DNA from: Bog-473 sp963730395
GTDB taxonomy: Bacteria; Actinomycetota; Acidimicrobiia; Acidimicrobiales; RAAP-2
DNA: 64,000 nucleotides
NCBI GenBank assembly: GCA_963730395.1
Contig: CAVSSK010000003.1
Span: forward strand, 1-64,000
Direction of reading: 5' to 3'
The translations under genes were made by a program, and so were the position numbers. Every line of letters begins with the position of its first letter. The stretch's first letter is position 1. The notes below the pieces were generated by a model. It worked only from the letters and a program-made list of their open reading frames with translations. It ran no database searches and had not been told where the DNA came from. Of the stretch, positions 21,751 through 33,370 are shown one piece after another.

Positions 21751-22690
21751 AGCTCACCCGCCGTTCGAGGAACCGCAGCTGCAAGAGGGTGAGCCCCAGG
21801 ATGATGAGGAAGAGCACCGTGGCCATGATGGCGGCGGCCCCCGGGTTGCTCTCGATCTGCAGCGTGTTGAGGATGTTGTAGATCAAGACGTTGGTGTGCA
21901 GGCGGACGGCGTTCTGCGGCCCGATGAGGATGTCCACCGCGCCGAAGGCCTGGAAGGCGTAGATGGTGCTCACGACAACGGCGAAGAAGATGGTGGGGGA
22001 GAGCAGCGGCACGGTCATGCGCCAGAACCTCGTCCAGGAGCCCGCACCGTCGATGCGGGCGGCCTCGAGGAGCTCGTCGGGGACCGACTGAAGCCCTGCC
22101 GACATGATGATGAACGAGAGCCCGAGGAACTGCCAGATGGTGATCAGCGCGACCGAGGGGAGCGCCCACGTGGTGCTCTCGAGCGCGGGCGGGGTCGGAT
22201 TGATGCCGAGCCAGGGGAGGAGCCCGACGACCGGGTTGAGCAGCGTCCCGAAGACGACGGAGGCGACGGCGACGGAGCTGACGACCGTCGAGGAGAAGAT
22301 CACCCGGTAGACCGCCATGCCCTTGAGCTTGCGGTGGGCCGCCACGGCCAGCGCGAGCCCGAGCAGGAGGCTGATCGGCACCACCAGGATCACGAAGATG
22401 ATCGTGGTCACGAGGCTCTGGGTGAACTGGGTCGAGGTGATCGTCGGGATGATCTGGTGCAGGCCCACGTAGTGCGAGGGCAAACCCGGTACCGGCGGCG
22501 TCTGGTACAGCATCAGCTTGAAGTTGCGCAGGAACGGGTAGAAGGAGAAGAGCCCGAAGAGCACCAGTGCCGGGAGCAGCAACAGGTAGGCCAGGGCGGC
22601 CTCCTTGCGCAGGCGAGAACGCAGGCCGCCGTGGTCGGTGACTTTGGTCGCCGGTGGCGGCGTCCCGGCGGGCGCGCTCACCGCCGTCAC
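21740..22690 (-). CDS. carbohydrate ABC permease (UgpA/MalF type)
   Basis: 316 residues, six membrane helices, long periplasmic loop after helix 1 (VPGLPSHYVGLHQIIPTIT), EAA loop DELLEAARIDGAGSWTRFWRMTVPLLSP. Start overlaps the ATPase stop by four bases. Partner of the downstream permease. Confidence 0.88.
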   Translation of the reverse strand: MTAVSAPAGTPPPATKVTDHGGLRSRLRKEAALAYLLLLPALVLFGLFSFYPFLRNFKLMLYQTPPVPGLPSHYVGLHQIIPTITSTQFTQSLVTTIIFVILVVPISLLLGLALAVAAHRKLKGMAVYRVIFSSTVVSSVAVASVVFGTLLNPVVGLLPWLGINPTPPALESTTWALPSVALITIWQFLGLSFIIMSAGLQSVPDELLEAARIDGAGSWTRFWRMTVPLLSPTIFFAVVVSTIYAFQAFGAVDILIGPQNAVRLHTNVLIYNILNTLQIESNPGAAAIMATVLFLIILGLTLLQLRFLERRVSYAR

Positions 22691-23811
22691 GATCCCCCCA
22701 GCCTTTCGCCGGTCGACGAGTCGAAGAGGTGGAAGGCCCGCGGGTCGTCGTCGATCGCGATGCGCACCGCCTCGCCGATCCCCGGCTTCGCCGCGGCCGC
22801 GCTCTGGCGCACGATCACCCTCGCCCCGTTCTCGGTGTGGCAGATGACGTGCGTCTCGGCGCCGAGCAGCTCGACGATGATCACCGTGGCGGCGATGGCA
22901 CCGTCGGGGCTGAGGCGGAGCGACTCGGGGCGCACGCCGAGCACCACGTCGGGCCCGGAGCCGCGCACCTTGTCCGCCACCTCAATCGGCAGCGGCACCG
23001 AGGCACCCGAGAAGGCGACGCTCAGTGTGCCGCGGCCGCTGCCCGTCTCCGCAGTGGGCGACCCGCTCTCGACGAGCATCCCCTCGACCAGGTTCATGCC
23101 GGGGCTGCCGAGGAAGTGGGCGACGAAGGCGTTGGCCGGCCGCGCGTAGAGGTCCTCGGGCGTGGCCACCTGCTGCAGCTTGCCGTTGCTCATCACGGCG
23201 ATGCGGTGGCCCATGGTCATCGCCTCGACCTGGTCGTGGGTGACGTACAGCGTCGTGGTGCGCAGGCGGTTCTGCAGCTCGACGATGTCGGCCCGGGTCT
23301 GGACGCGTAGCGCAGCGTCGAGGTTCGAGAGCGGCTCGTCCATCAAGAAGACCAGCGGCTCGCGCACGATGGCCCGGGCCAGGGCCACCCGCTGGCGCTG
23401 GCCGCCCGAGAGCTGCGCCGGCTTGCGCCCGAGCAGCTCGCCCAGCCCGAGAGTCTCGGCCGCCCGCTTCACCTTCGTGGCGCGCTCCTCCTTGTCGACG
23501 CCGCGCTGGCGGAGCGGGAACTCGATGTTCTTCCCGACCGTCAAGTGCGGGTAGAGCGCGTAGCTCTGGAACACCATGGCCACGTCGCGGTCCTTGGGGT
23601 CGACGTCGTTGACGATGCGGTCGCCGATGGAGACCGTGCCGTCGCTGAGCTCCTCCAGCCCCGCCACGAGGCGCAGCGCCGTCGTCTTGCCACAGCCCGA
23701 CGAGCCGAGCAGGACGAGGAGCTCGCCGTCGGGGACCGACAGCGTCAGGTCGTCGACGGCGAGGGTCTCGCCGAAGCGCTTGGTGACCCCCTCGAAGCTG
23801 ACCTGTGCCAA
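22687..23811 (-). CDS. ugpC: carbohydrate ABC transporter ATPase (UgpC/MsmX type)
   Basis: 374 residues from a TTG start with GGAGGGAG upstream. Walker A GSSGCGKTT (36-44), LSGGQRQR, Walker B FLMDEPLSNLDA, switch His VTHDQVEAMT, and a C-terminal OB/TOBE domain (VLGVRPESLRL). First gene of the operon ugpC-ugpA-ugpE-binding protein, an order in which the ATPase leads. UgpC/MsmX types can serve several transporters. Confidence 0.88.
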   Translation of the reverse strand: MAQVSFEGVTKRFGETLAVDDLTLSVPDGELLVLLGSSGCGKTTALRLVAGLEELSDGTVSIGDRIVNDVDPKDRDVAMVFQSYALYPHLTVGKNIEFPLRQRGVDKEERATKVKRAAETLGLGELLGRKPAQLSGGQRQRVALARAIVREPLVFLMDEPLSNLDAALRVQTRADIVELQNRLRTTTLYVTHDQVEAMTMGHRIAVMSNGKLQQVATPEDLYARPANAFVAHFLGSPGMNLVEGMLVESGSPTAETGSGRGTLSVAFSGASVPLPIEVADKVRGSGPDVVLGVRPESLRLSPDGAIAATVIIVELLGAETHVICHTENGARVIVRQSAAAAKPGIGEAVRIAIDDDPRAFHLFDSSTGERLGGS

Positions 23812-23953
23812 CGTGCTCCCTCCAGGCGGGCCGCCCTTCGCCCGCCTCCGCGATCGACGGTCCGCACGGTAGCTGGGTGCGGGGCGGTCGGCTCAGATCC
23901 TCCCGCCCCGGGGACCGGTGCGCCCGTTGCGGGGCGTCGGCTCGAGGGGACCT

Positions 23954-24268
23954 TCAGCTGGCCGGGATGTTCCAGCCCATGCCCTCGGCGATCTCCTTGC
24001 AGGTGGGGCACAGGCCGTAGCGGGCGGGATTGCGCCCCGGGACCCATTCCTTGCCGCACAGCGCCCGCACGGCGGTCTGGTTCACCATGCCCTCGACCAC
24101 GCTCGGGCCGGTCGAGACGAACTCGCCCCCCTTGGGGGTGTAGCCCTCCAGGACGATGTGGGCCATGCGGTCGTGGTCGCCGTCGTCGAGGTCGGGATCC
24201 GGCCGGGCCGGCGCCAGCGTCGTGCCTCCGGCCTGCTCGACTCCCGGCCCTGCGGTCGTCGCGTCCAC
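23954..24268 (-). CDS. DUF3039 family protein
   Basis: 104 residues from GTG at 24268. The C-terminal 70 residues (MAHIVLEGYTPKGGEFV... ALCGKEWVPGRNP..YGLCPTCKEIAEGMGW) are the actinobacterial DUF3039 domain. The Cys residues (ALCGKEW and LCPTC) may bind a metal. The N-terminal 35 residues are acidic and low complexity. TACTGT lies seven bases before the GTG, so it is probably leaderless. Divergent from lon. Function unknown. Confidence 0.8.
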   Translation of the reverse strand: MDATTAGPGVEQAGGTTLAPARPDPDLDDGDHDRMAHIVLEGYTPKGGEFVSTGPSVVEGMVNQTAVRALCGKEWVPGRNPARYGLCPTCKEIAEGMGWNIPAS

Positions 24269-24407
24269 GGGTCCCACAGTAGGCGGGACCGGGTGGTGGC
24301 CGCCCCGCCGCTCTGCTCCGCCCCTGGCCGGGGGCCGGACCGCTCGGGAATCGACCCGCCGCCCATATTGTTGACCAGTCAGAGGAAATTCCAGAGAAAG
24401 AACCCCC

Positions 24408-26780
<2,373 letters not shown>

Positions 26781-26837
26781 GGCCGGGCAGACTTGGCGCC
26801 GGTCACAGTCGCACAGGGACCGGCGATCGGAGCGCAC

Positions 26838-27080
26838 ATGGATGACAGGGAGATCGTGGAGCGGATCAGCCAGCTCGCCGAGGAGGAGCAGCGCCTCGAG
26901 GAGGCGCATGTCGGCGAGGGGCTGAGCGACGAGGAGCTCACCCGCAAGCGGGAGCTCGAGGTCACCTTGGACCAGATGTGGGACCTGCTGCGCCAACGCC
27001 GCGCCAAGCGGAGCGCCGGACAGGACCCCGAGGCCGTGCAGCCGCGCCCGCCCGACGTCGTCGAGCACTACCTGCAGTAG
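26838..27080 (+). CDS. DUF2630 family protein
   Basis: 80 residues: MDDREIVERISQLAEEEQRLEE... RELEVTLDQMWDLLRQRRAKR, the full short DUF2630 domain, a highly charged two-helix, coiled-coil-like protein of actinobacteria. Start at 26838 places the family's conserved N-terminus first. It follows lon by 57 bases in the same direction and may be read through from it. Function unknown. Confidence 0.85.
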   Translation: MDDREIVERISQLAEEEQRLEEAHVGEGLSDEELTRKRELEVTLDQMWDLLRQRRAKRSAGQDPEAVQPRPPDVVEHYLQ

Positions 27081-27082
27081 CA

Positions 27083-29327
27083 CTACCTGCAGCGGGCACT
27101 CCCGGAGCGAGGCACAGCACCGGTGCGCCGGACGCGCCGCCACACCACGGGCGCCAGCGCCAGGACCACGAACACGGCGAGCGCCAGGACGAACAGCCCG
27201 CCGTAGGAGCCGTAGCCGCCGTAGCTGAACGCGACGGCGTGGACCCCGGGGCCGACGACGACGCCGACCAGTGCCGGCGCCACCATCACCGTCGGGGTCG
27301 GGCGACCGTTCACCGTCGCGGTCCAGCCCGGGTCGTACGACGCGCTCGAGGACGACGGTTGCCTTCCGCTTCGTCGTGACCACGGCGCGGGCGGCGCCGT
27401 TCGCCAGGTCCGCGTGCTCGCTGACGACGCGTCCTGGCGACCCGTCCAGCGTGCCCGCACCGGGGGCAGTCGGGGCCGAGGCCATCTGCCCGTTGAACGC
27501 CACCGTCAGGTCGCGCTCGTGAAGGAGCAGCGGTGAGTCCAGCAGGGTCTGGCTCTGCGAGCCGACGTCGGCGCGGGTGGCGGTCAGCACGCCGGTCGTG
27601 TCGTACACGTGGATGTAGCCCGGGCGGGGCAGTGACCACAGGCAGTAGGTACCCGAGCACCCGACCCGGTCGGCCGGCACCGGAGGCGCCATCGTGCTCG
27701 GTGTGATGAGGTACCCGATGCCGAAGAGCGGGTAGTCGCCGGGGTTGCTGTCGTCGAAGTAGTACTCGGGGTCGGTCATGAGCGAGGCGGTGCGCAGGGT
27801 GTAGCCGACCTCGTCGACGTTCTTGCTCTCGAGATACTTGAAGACGGGGACCGCCCCGACGAGGAAGTCCTGACCCCAGTTGGTGGGGAGGCCTGCGTAG
27901 ACCCGACCCTGCGGGTGGGCGCGGACGTAGGCGAGCAGCCGGTCGATCTGGGGGCCCTGCCGCGCGTCGGCGTCTGCCTGCAGCCCGATGTTCGTCGCGT
28001 TGTGCCCGTCGTAGGAGTCGAGCGCGCTCCAGGCGGGTGCCAGGGCGATGACGAGCGCCACGATGCACAGGCCGGCGAGGAGGCCACGCCCGGCCGGCTC
28101 CGACACCCAGCGGCGACGGTCCTCGGGGAAGAGGCGGACCACGGCATCGAGCACGAGCCTTCCCACGAACACGACGCCGATGCCGGCCAGCAGGATCCCC
28201 GAGAGCTGCACCCCCATCTCGAAGCGCCGGATGAAGATGTCGCTGCTGCCGGGAACGACGCGGTACAGCGACCCGAAGGTCGTCCGCCCGAACGTCATGA
28301 GCAGCGTCACCACCCAGATGCTCACCAGGGCGCGGCCCGCCACGCTCGTGCGCCAGTGCCAGGTGCACGCTGCGATGCCGACGCCGACGAGGAGGGTCAC
28401 GACCGGCCAGCGGCCGGCATCGTAGAGATTGCCGGTGAAGAGCCAGGACAGGACCTGGCGGGCGCCGTAGCCGTTCTCCAGCCCCGTGCCGCCCAGCACC
28501 TGGTTGCGCGCCGCCCAGTGGGACTGGGCGAGCAGCGGCACGATGACCCAGGCCGAGGCGAGGAGCGAGGCCACCCCCAGCACGAGGGCTCGGCCCAGCC
28601 GGCGCCACAGGTCAGTGGGGACGAGGAACGGCCACACCACCAGTGGCACGAAGGCCAGGTACCCCGTCTCGAAGTGCAGGGCGACGGTGAGCATGACGAA
28701 GAAGACGGCGGGCAGCGCGGCGCGCAAGGACGACAAGGCTCGGTAGGTGAAGCCCCACGCCAGAGGCAGCGTCCACATTGCCCAGAGCTGGGTCCACACC
28801 CCGTAGCCGACCCAGACGTAGGCCTTGGTCTCGTAACCGATGCCGGCGGCCGACGCCAGGAAGGGCGACACCGCCGCGGCCGCCGCGGCCGTCCAGCGGC
28901 CGAGCCCGAACAATCGCCCGCCCCAATAGACGCTGAGCGGCCACAGCGCGAGCAGCAGGTACATGGACCAGCGGAAGACGGTGTCGGGGTCGATCACCGT
29001 GCCGATCAGGCCCGACGCCATGGAGGGCAGGCTCTGGTAGTGCAGGTACTGGGGGGAGCCGAGCCCGAGGTAGGGGAACCAGCTCGTCAACGGCAGATGT
29101 CCTTCACGGATCCGGCTGGCCGCCACGCGCACCATCTGCTGGTGCACGGAGCTGTCGTCGAGGTAGGGCACGGCGCGCAGCTCGGGGCGGAGCTCTACGA
29201 GGCCCCAGGCGATGGCGATCACGACGACGCACCACGGGCCGAACCGGGACGACCAGTGCGCCCCGACGCTTGGCGCGGTGGCATCCCCGACGGCGGTCTG
29301 CGTGGCGGCAACGCCGGCCGTGCTCAC
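27083..29327 (-). pseudogene. large polytopic membrane protein (YfhO-like), one frameshift
   Basis: From GTG at 29327 about 650 codons run with some 12 membrane helices, then a soluble extracytoplasmic part. An early motif (PYLDDSSVHQQMVRVAASRI, TSWFPYLGLGSPQYLHYQS) and the overall layout resemble YfhO/GT-C-type glycosyl or lipid-carrier proteins. Near 27350 the frame ends after KRKATVVL; the expected continuation SASYDPGWTATVNG... with a last membrane helix (GLFVLALAVFVVLALAPVVW) is in the next frame. One extra base in CTCGAGCGC explains it. Either a sequencing error or a young pseudogene; the rest is intact. Confidence 0.75.
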
Positions 29328-29510
29328 GATCGGTTGACAGGTGTCATACGCGTCCCGCGGCCCTACGGCGCGTGACCCATCGCCGACGTGGCACCGACGT
29401 ATGTTGCCAGGGGCCCGAGTGCCACGGTGCGCACCCTCACGGGCTCCGCGTGAAGCTTGCCGCAGCGTGCATTGTCGGCGGCCCGGGCCTGCGTCGGCTA
29501 GAACCACGCT

Positions 29511-29583
29511 GGGGCTGTAGCTCAGTGGTCAGAGCAGAGGACTCATAATCCTTGGGTCGTGGGTTCGATCCCCACCAGCCCTA
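29511..29583 (+). tRNA. tRNA-Met (CAU), canonical
   Basis: Acceptor GGGGCUG/CAGCCCU, D-arm GCUC/GAGC, anticodon stem GAGGA/UCCUU with loop CUCAUAA, T-loop UUCGAUC, discriminator A, no encoded CCA. Elongator Met most likely; Ile2 possible. It is an isolated gene with normal U33, U54 and A58, unlike many tRNAs in the array. Confidence 0.95.
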
Positions 29584-29764
29584 CGAAGCGGATGCGCCGA
29601 ACATCGCGTGCTCGGCGCCGTCCCGTGAAGTGACTTTGTGCCCTGTCTGCGCCGACGCGAGCAGCGCATCCTCGTGGGAGCACAGGGCTCGATGCAGGGC
29701 TGCGGCACGCGGGCTCGGACACGACGGTCGCCGACGCAGCGCGGCACGGTGAAGAGGCAACCTC

Positions 29765-30667
29765 ATGCATGCTCGCTCGCTGGCTCGCGTACCACGGTGC
29801 GTCACGAACGTCGCGGGGCGACCCGCGGCGCAGTGCTGGCGGACCGTGCTGGGCGTCACGATGGTCGCGGCGGCCCTGCTCACGTCGTGCTCGAGCCAAC
29901 CGACGACCTCGGGGGCCGCACATTCGCCCAGCGCGGTGGGACCGATCCCGAAGTTGTACCCGGCGCGCGTCGCCCTGTACGGCGACTCGCTCTCGCTGCA
30001 GGCGGAGCCATACTTCAGGCGGCTCATGGCCGCCGAGGACACGTCGAACACCACCGTCTACTCCTCCCACGGCGGCACGGCGACCTGCGACTGGCTGGCC
30101 ACCATGCGCAAGATGGCGGCCACCGCGCACTTCGAGGCGGTCCTGCTCGAGTTCAGCGGGAATGCGCTCACCCGGTGCATGGCGCACGTCGGCTACTACA
30201 CGCCGGCGTACTACGCCAAGTACAGGGCCGACACCATGGCGGCGATCGCCATCTGGGTCCCGACGGGCGCCCACGTCTTCCTGATCGGCGCCCCTGTCAC
30301 GCGCGAGCAACAGGAGTCGGTTCCCGACTGGGATGCTCTCGACCTCCTCTACGCGGAGATCGCGGCGGCCGATCCCCGGCACGTGACCTATGTCGACGCC
30401 GGTGCGGCCGTCGAGGGGCCGGGCGGGACCTACGCACAGACGTTGCCCTGCTCCATCGGTGAGCCGTGCACCGGCCCCGTGGTCGACGGCGTGCCGTCCA
30501 ACGTCGTCCGTTCTCCCGACGGCGTCCACTTCTGCCCGGTGGCCGAAGTGCGCGAGTCGTGTCCCGTCTACTCGGCCGGTGCCCTCCGGTTCGCGGCTGC
30601 GATGGTGCACGGGTTGGTGACCGCCCCCGGCCCGGGGGCCGAGCCACCACAGGGCTCGGCGGGGTGA
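29765..30667 (+). CDS. SGNH-type hydrolase lipoprotein
   Basis: 300 residues. Hydrophobic N-terminus ending in the lipobox LLTSC marks a lipoprotein anchored outside the membrane. The catalytic Ser lies in ALYGDSLSLQ, an Asn/Gly block in LLEFSGNALTRC, and the Asp-His pair in SPDGVHFCP. Such SGNH domains occur in O-acyltransferase-linked or DUF459-type envelope enzymes, so it may remove or move acyl groups on cell-wall glycans. ATG at 29765 chosen; weak GAGGCAACC ribosome site. Confidence 0.8.
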   Translation: MHARSLARVPRCVTNVAGRPAAQCWRTVLGVTMVAAALLTSCSSQPTTSGAAHSPSAVGPIPKLYPARVALYGDSLSLQAEPYFRRLMAAEDTSNTTVYSSHGGTATCDWLATMRKMAATAHFEAVLLEFSGNALTRCMAHVGYYTPAYYAKYRADTMAAIAIWVPTGAHVFLIGAPVTREQQESVPDWDALDLLYAEIAAADPRHVTYVDAGAAVEGPGGTYAQTLPCSIGEPCTGPVVDGVPSNVVRSPDGVHFCPVAEVRESCPVYSAGALRFAAAMVHGLVTAPGPGAEPPQGSAG

Positions 30668-30672
30668 CGGAC

Positions 30673-30978
30673 TCAGTCGGGCTCTGCGGCGACCCACGCC
30701 ACCGCGCCGCCGGTCAGGTTCTCGGCCGTCCAGCCGGCCTCCGAGAGCGCCCGCGCCGCAGTGGCCGAGCGGCCACCCATGTGGCAGGCCACCACGATGG
30801 TGACGTCCCGCGGCAGCTCGCCGAGCCGGTCGCCCAGCTGGCCGAGAGGGATGTTCACGCCGATGGGGTAGGCCCAGGCCTCGACCTCGTCCGGCTCGCG
30901 CACGTCGAGGAGGAACACGTCCTCGTCGCGGGCGATGCGTGCTTTCACCTCGTCGGGTTCCACCTCGGCATAGGGCAT
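30673..30978 (-). CDS. rhodanese-like domain protein
   Basis: 101 residues, single rhodanese domain: FLLDVREPDEVEAW, then active loop VVACHMGGRSATAA with the catalytic Cys and C-terminal LTGGAVAW. Cytoplasmic, GlpE-like sulfurtransferase or sulfide carrier. TAGCCT lies exactly six bases before the ATG, suggesting a leaderless transcript. Convergent with the upstream lipoprotein gene and divergent from the PH-domain gene. Confidence 0.9.
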   Translation of the reverse strand: MPYAEVEPDEVKARIARDEDVFLLDVREPDEVEAWAYPIGVNIPLGQLGDRLGELPRDVTIVVACHMGGRSATAARALSEAGWTAENLTGGAVAWVAAEPD

Positions 30979-31043
30979 GGGCCCAGGCTAGGTCGGGCCC
31001 ACCGTGTCACTGGCCGGCGGGGGCCCGCCGGTAGCCTGGAGCG

Positions 31044-31838
31044 ATGGCCCTGCCTCGGAAATTCCTCAACGAGGACGAGGAACTGCTGGCCGAGCTCCGC
31101 CCGCACTGGATCTTCCTCTTCGGCCCGCTCTTCACGTCCATCGGCGTGTGGGCGGCGATCATCGCCCTGGTCATCGTGTGGCGCAACCCGCCCGGCTGGA
31201 CGAACTACCCCTTCCTGATCATCGCCCTCATCCCCGGCCTGTGGCTGCTGGGCCGGTTCGTCCGCTGGCGTTCCTACGACGTCGCGCTGACGTCGACGCG
31301 GATCCTCGTGCGCCAGGGCATCCTCGGACGCGACACCGTGCAGTTGCGCCTACAGCGCATCACCGAGGTCAACATCAGGCAGACGCTGATCGAGCGGCTC
31401 CTCGGCACGGGCAGCCTCGTCATTGACGTGCAGGGGGAGGACGACTCGCTGACGCTCGAGTACATGCGCAAGCCGGCCGTCGTGCAGCGCGTCATCAACT
31501 CGCAGATCAACGAGATCGTCGGGGGCGGGCACCGCGAGCCGATCCCGCCTGACATGCTGCCCTTCGACGAGCGCGGCGCAGCGCGGCGCCGCAACCAAGC
31601 GGACCAGTACGGGGACCCGCACGACACGCCTCCGTTCGGGGTGCACACGTCGCCGGGCGAGCAGCTGGCCGCCTCCGGCGTCCCGGCGGGCGACCCGGGG
31701 ACGAGCGGGAGGACGACCGGCACCACCCCCTTCGAGATACGGGATCGCCTGATTGAGCTCGACGACCTGCGCCAGCGCGGCATCCTCTCCGAGGAGGAGT
31801 TCGCCACCAAGAAGAGCGAGCTCCTCAACCGCATCTAG
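31044..31838 (+). CDS. membrane PH-domain protein with C-terminal SHOCT-like segment
   Basis: 264 residues. Two membrane helices near the N-terminus (about 25-47 and 53-68), a bacterial PH domain (RSYDVALTSTRILVRQGILGRDTVQLRLQRITEVNIRQT), a Pro/Gly-rich linker, and a terminal RLIELDDLRQRGILSEEEFATKKSELL, the SHOCT short oligomerisation motif. Topology suggests a cytoplasmic membrane-associated scaffold. TAGCCT six bases before ATG indicates leaderless expression. Confidence 0.85.
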   Translation: MALPRKFLNEDEELLAELRPHWIFLFGPLFTSIGVWAAIIALVIVWRNPPGWTNYPFLIIALIPGLWLLGRFVRWRSYDVALTSTRILVRQGILGRDTVQLRLQRITEVNIRQTLIERLLGTGSLVIDVQGEDDSLTLEYMRKPAVVQRVINSQINEIVGGGHREPIPPDMLPFDERGAARRRNQADQYGDPHDTPPFGVHTSPGEQLAASGVPAGDPGTSGRTTGTTPFEIRDRLIELDDLRQRGILSEEEFATKKSELLNRI

Positions 31839-31930
31839 TGAGCCGGGCTCGGGAGTCCGAGGGTCGCCACGCCGGGCGGCCAGGGGGGTGTCGTGACAGG
31901 ATTGGCCCACCCCAGAAGGAGGGAGACCCG

Positions 31931-32191
31931 ATGCATGCTGTCGTCGTCGACGTCGAGATCAACGACCCCGATGCCGCGCGGAAGGGGCTCGAGGACCTCG
32001 TCCCCACCATCCGGGAGGCGCCCGGGTTCGTGGCCGGCTACTGGGTCCGCCTCGACGACCGGCACGGCACCTCCGTCGTCATCTTCGAGACCGAGGACCA
32101 GGCCCGAGCCGGGGCACCACCGGCGGACGGCACCGCGCCCGGGGTCACGATGACGGGCGTCTCGGTCGGTGAGGTTCTCGCCAGCGCATAA
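31931..32191 (+). CDS. ABM-type dimeric alpha-beta barrel protein
   Basis: 86 residues: MHAVVVDVEINDPDAARKGLEDLVPTI then PGFVAGYWV and SVVIFETEDQARAG, the strand-helix-strand plan of antibiotic-biosynthesis-monooxygenase-like proteins. AAGGAGGGAGACCCG precedes the ATG at 31931, an excellent ribosome site. Most such short proteins have unknown roles; oxygenase activity cannot be assumed. Confidence 0.8.
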   Translation: MHAVVVDVEINDPDAARKGLEDLVPTIREAPGFVAGYWVRLDDRHGTSVVIFETEDQARAGAPPADGTAPGVTMTGVSVGEVLASA

Positions 32192-32300
32192 GGACCGGTC
32201 GTACCGTCGCCCGCTCCCACGCCGGTTGCCCGGGAACACGCCCCCGGTGACACGAGCGGGCTGGGGGGCGGCGCGGCGCCGCGGACTACCGTTGGGGTGC

Positions 32301-32546
32301 GTGAGCGCCCCTCGATACCGGTGTGACGGCTGCGGCAACCTGACCCGCTTCGACATCACCGTGTCGGAGCGGACCAAGGCCTTCTACCACTACACGGTCG
32401 GTGGCGAGCTCGTCGTCGAGGACGAGGAGGTGCTCTCCCGGCACGTCGACGAGGTCGTCTGTCGCTGGTGCGGCCACGGGCGGAGCGTCGTCGAGATCGG
32501 CGACGACGAGCGCACCGAGCCAGGCGAACCCTCCAACGTGATATGA
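32301..32546 (+). CDS. zinc-ribbon protein
   Basis: 81 residues from GTG at 32301. Two knuckles, CDGCGN near the start and CRWCGH near residue 54, would bind one zinc ion; between them is TRFDITVSERTKAFYHYTVGGEL. TACCGT lies just upstream (leaderless type). The stop overlaps the next start (ATGA), coupling it to the thioredoxin-like protein. Conserved in actinobacteria; function unknown. Confidence 0.75.
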   Translation: MSAPRYRCDGCGNLTRFDITVSERTKAFYHYTVGGELVVEDEEVLSRHVDEVVCRWCGHGRSVVEIGDDERTEPGEPSNVI

Positions 32547-33028
32547 CCGAACCGCCGGCGGACATCCTGAGCCGGCTCCGCCCCGTCCCCACCTACCACG
32601 GCCGTCCCACCACGCGCCCGCACGACGTGGTCGGCGTCGATCCCGCGGCCGCCCCCTGCCGCATCGAGGTGGTGGGGGCCGCCGAGCCGGTGCTGCTCCT
32701 CTTCCTCTCGGCGGGATGCCTCGGCTGCCGCGACCTGTGGGAGGGCCTGGCGGACCTGCAAGCCGGCCTCGACGGATCGGCGCGGCTGGCCGTCGTGACG
32801 AGGAGCCCGGGGGACGAGGACCCCGCCGCCATCGCCGCCCTGGCCGGCCCGGGCGCCGACGGCCTCGGCGTCGCGGTCGTGATGAGCACCCAGGCCTACC
32901 GGGACTACCGGGTCGCCGGCCCACCATTCCTGGCGGTCGCCGCCGCCGACGCGGTCTTGACCGAGAGCGTGGCCTGGGGCCTCCATCAGACGCTGGAGAT
33001 CTCACTTGCCGCCCTGCGTACGGCCTAG
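32543..33028 (+). CDS. thioredoxin-like fold protein with CxxC
   Basis: 161 residues. LLLLFLSAGCLGCRDLWEGL carries a CxxC motif at the start of a helix after a strand, as in thioredoxins and AhpC/TSA relatives, followed by ARLAVVTRSPGDE and the expected proline turn (VAGPPFLAV). No signal peptide, so cytoplasmic. Coupled by four-base overlap to the zinc-ribbon gene, suggesting a thiol or metal task shared by both. Confidence 0.75.
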   Translation: MTEPPADILSRLRPVPTYHGRPTTRPHDVVGVDPAAAPCRIEVVGAAEPVLLLFLSAGCLGCRDLWEGLADLQAGLDGSARLAVVTRSPGDEDPAAIAALAGPGADGLGVAVVMSTQAYRDYRVAGPPFLAVAAADAVLTESVAWGLHQTLEISLAALRTA

Positions 33029-33094
33029 CGCCGTGGCACCGGTTCGTGTCACACCCCGTCGTCATGCTTGGCCCCAACAGAGAGGGTCATCGTC

Positions 33095-33325
33095 ATGCCG
33101 ACTTCCAGGGACACCGACATCGAGCCCCAGGGCGGGCTCACCATCGACTGCGACTGCTGCGCGCTGCGTGAGACCGCGGCCTGTGACGACTGCGTGGTCA
33201 GCTTCCTCTTGGAGAGGGAGCCCGACGACGCCGTGGTCATCGACGCCGACGAGGCCCGCGCCATGCGGATGCTCGAGCGCGCCGGCCTGGTGCCGACGCT
33301 GCGCTTCAGCAGCCGAGCGGGGTAG
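33095..33325 (+). CDS. small Cys-rich protein
   Basis: 76 residues from ATG at 33095 (GAGAGGG eleven bases upstream; an upstream in-frame start at 33068 is possible). The first half has CDCCALRETAACDDC, five Cys in 15 residues, which could hold a metal; the second half is helical (DADEARAMRMLERAGLVPTLR). Similar small proteins often sit beside GT4 glycosyltransferase genes in actinobacteria. Function unknown. Confidence 0.65.
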   Translation: MPTSRDTDIEPQGGLTIDCDCCALRETAACDDCVVSFLLEREPDDAVVIDADEARAMRMLERAGLVPTLRFSSRAG

Positions 33326-33370
33326 CAGCCCCACGGCGGGCGCTCGGGCGCAGCCCGACGGGGTCGCCGA

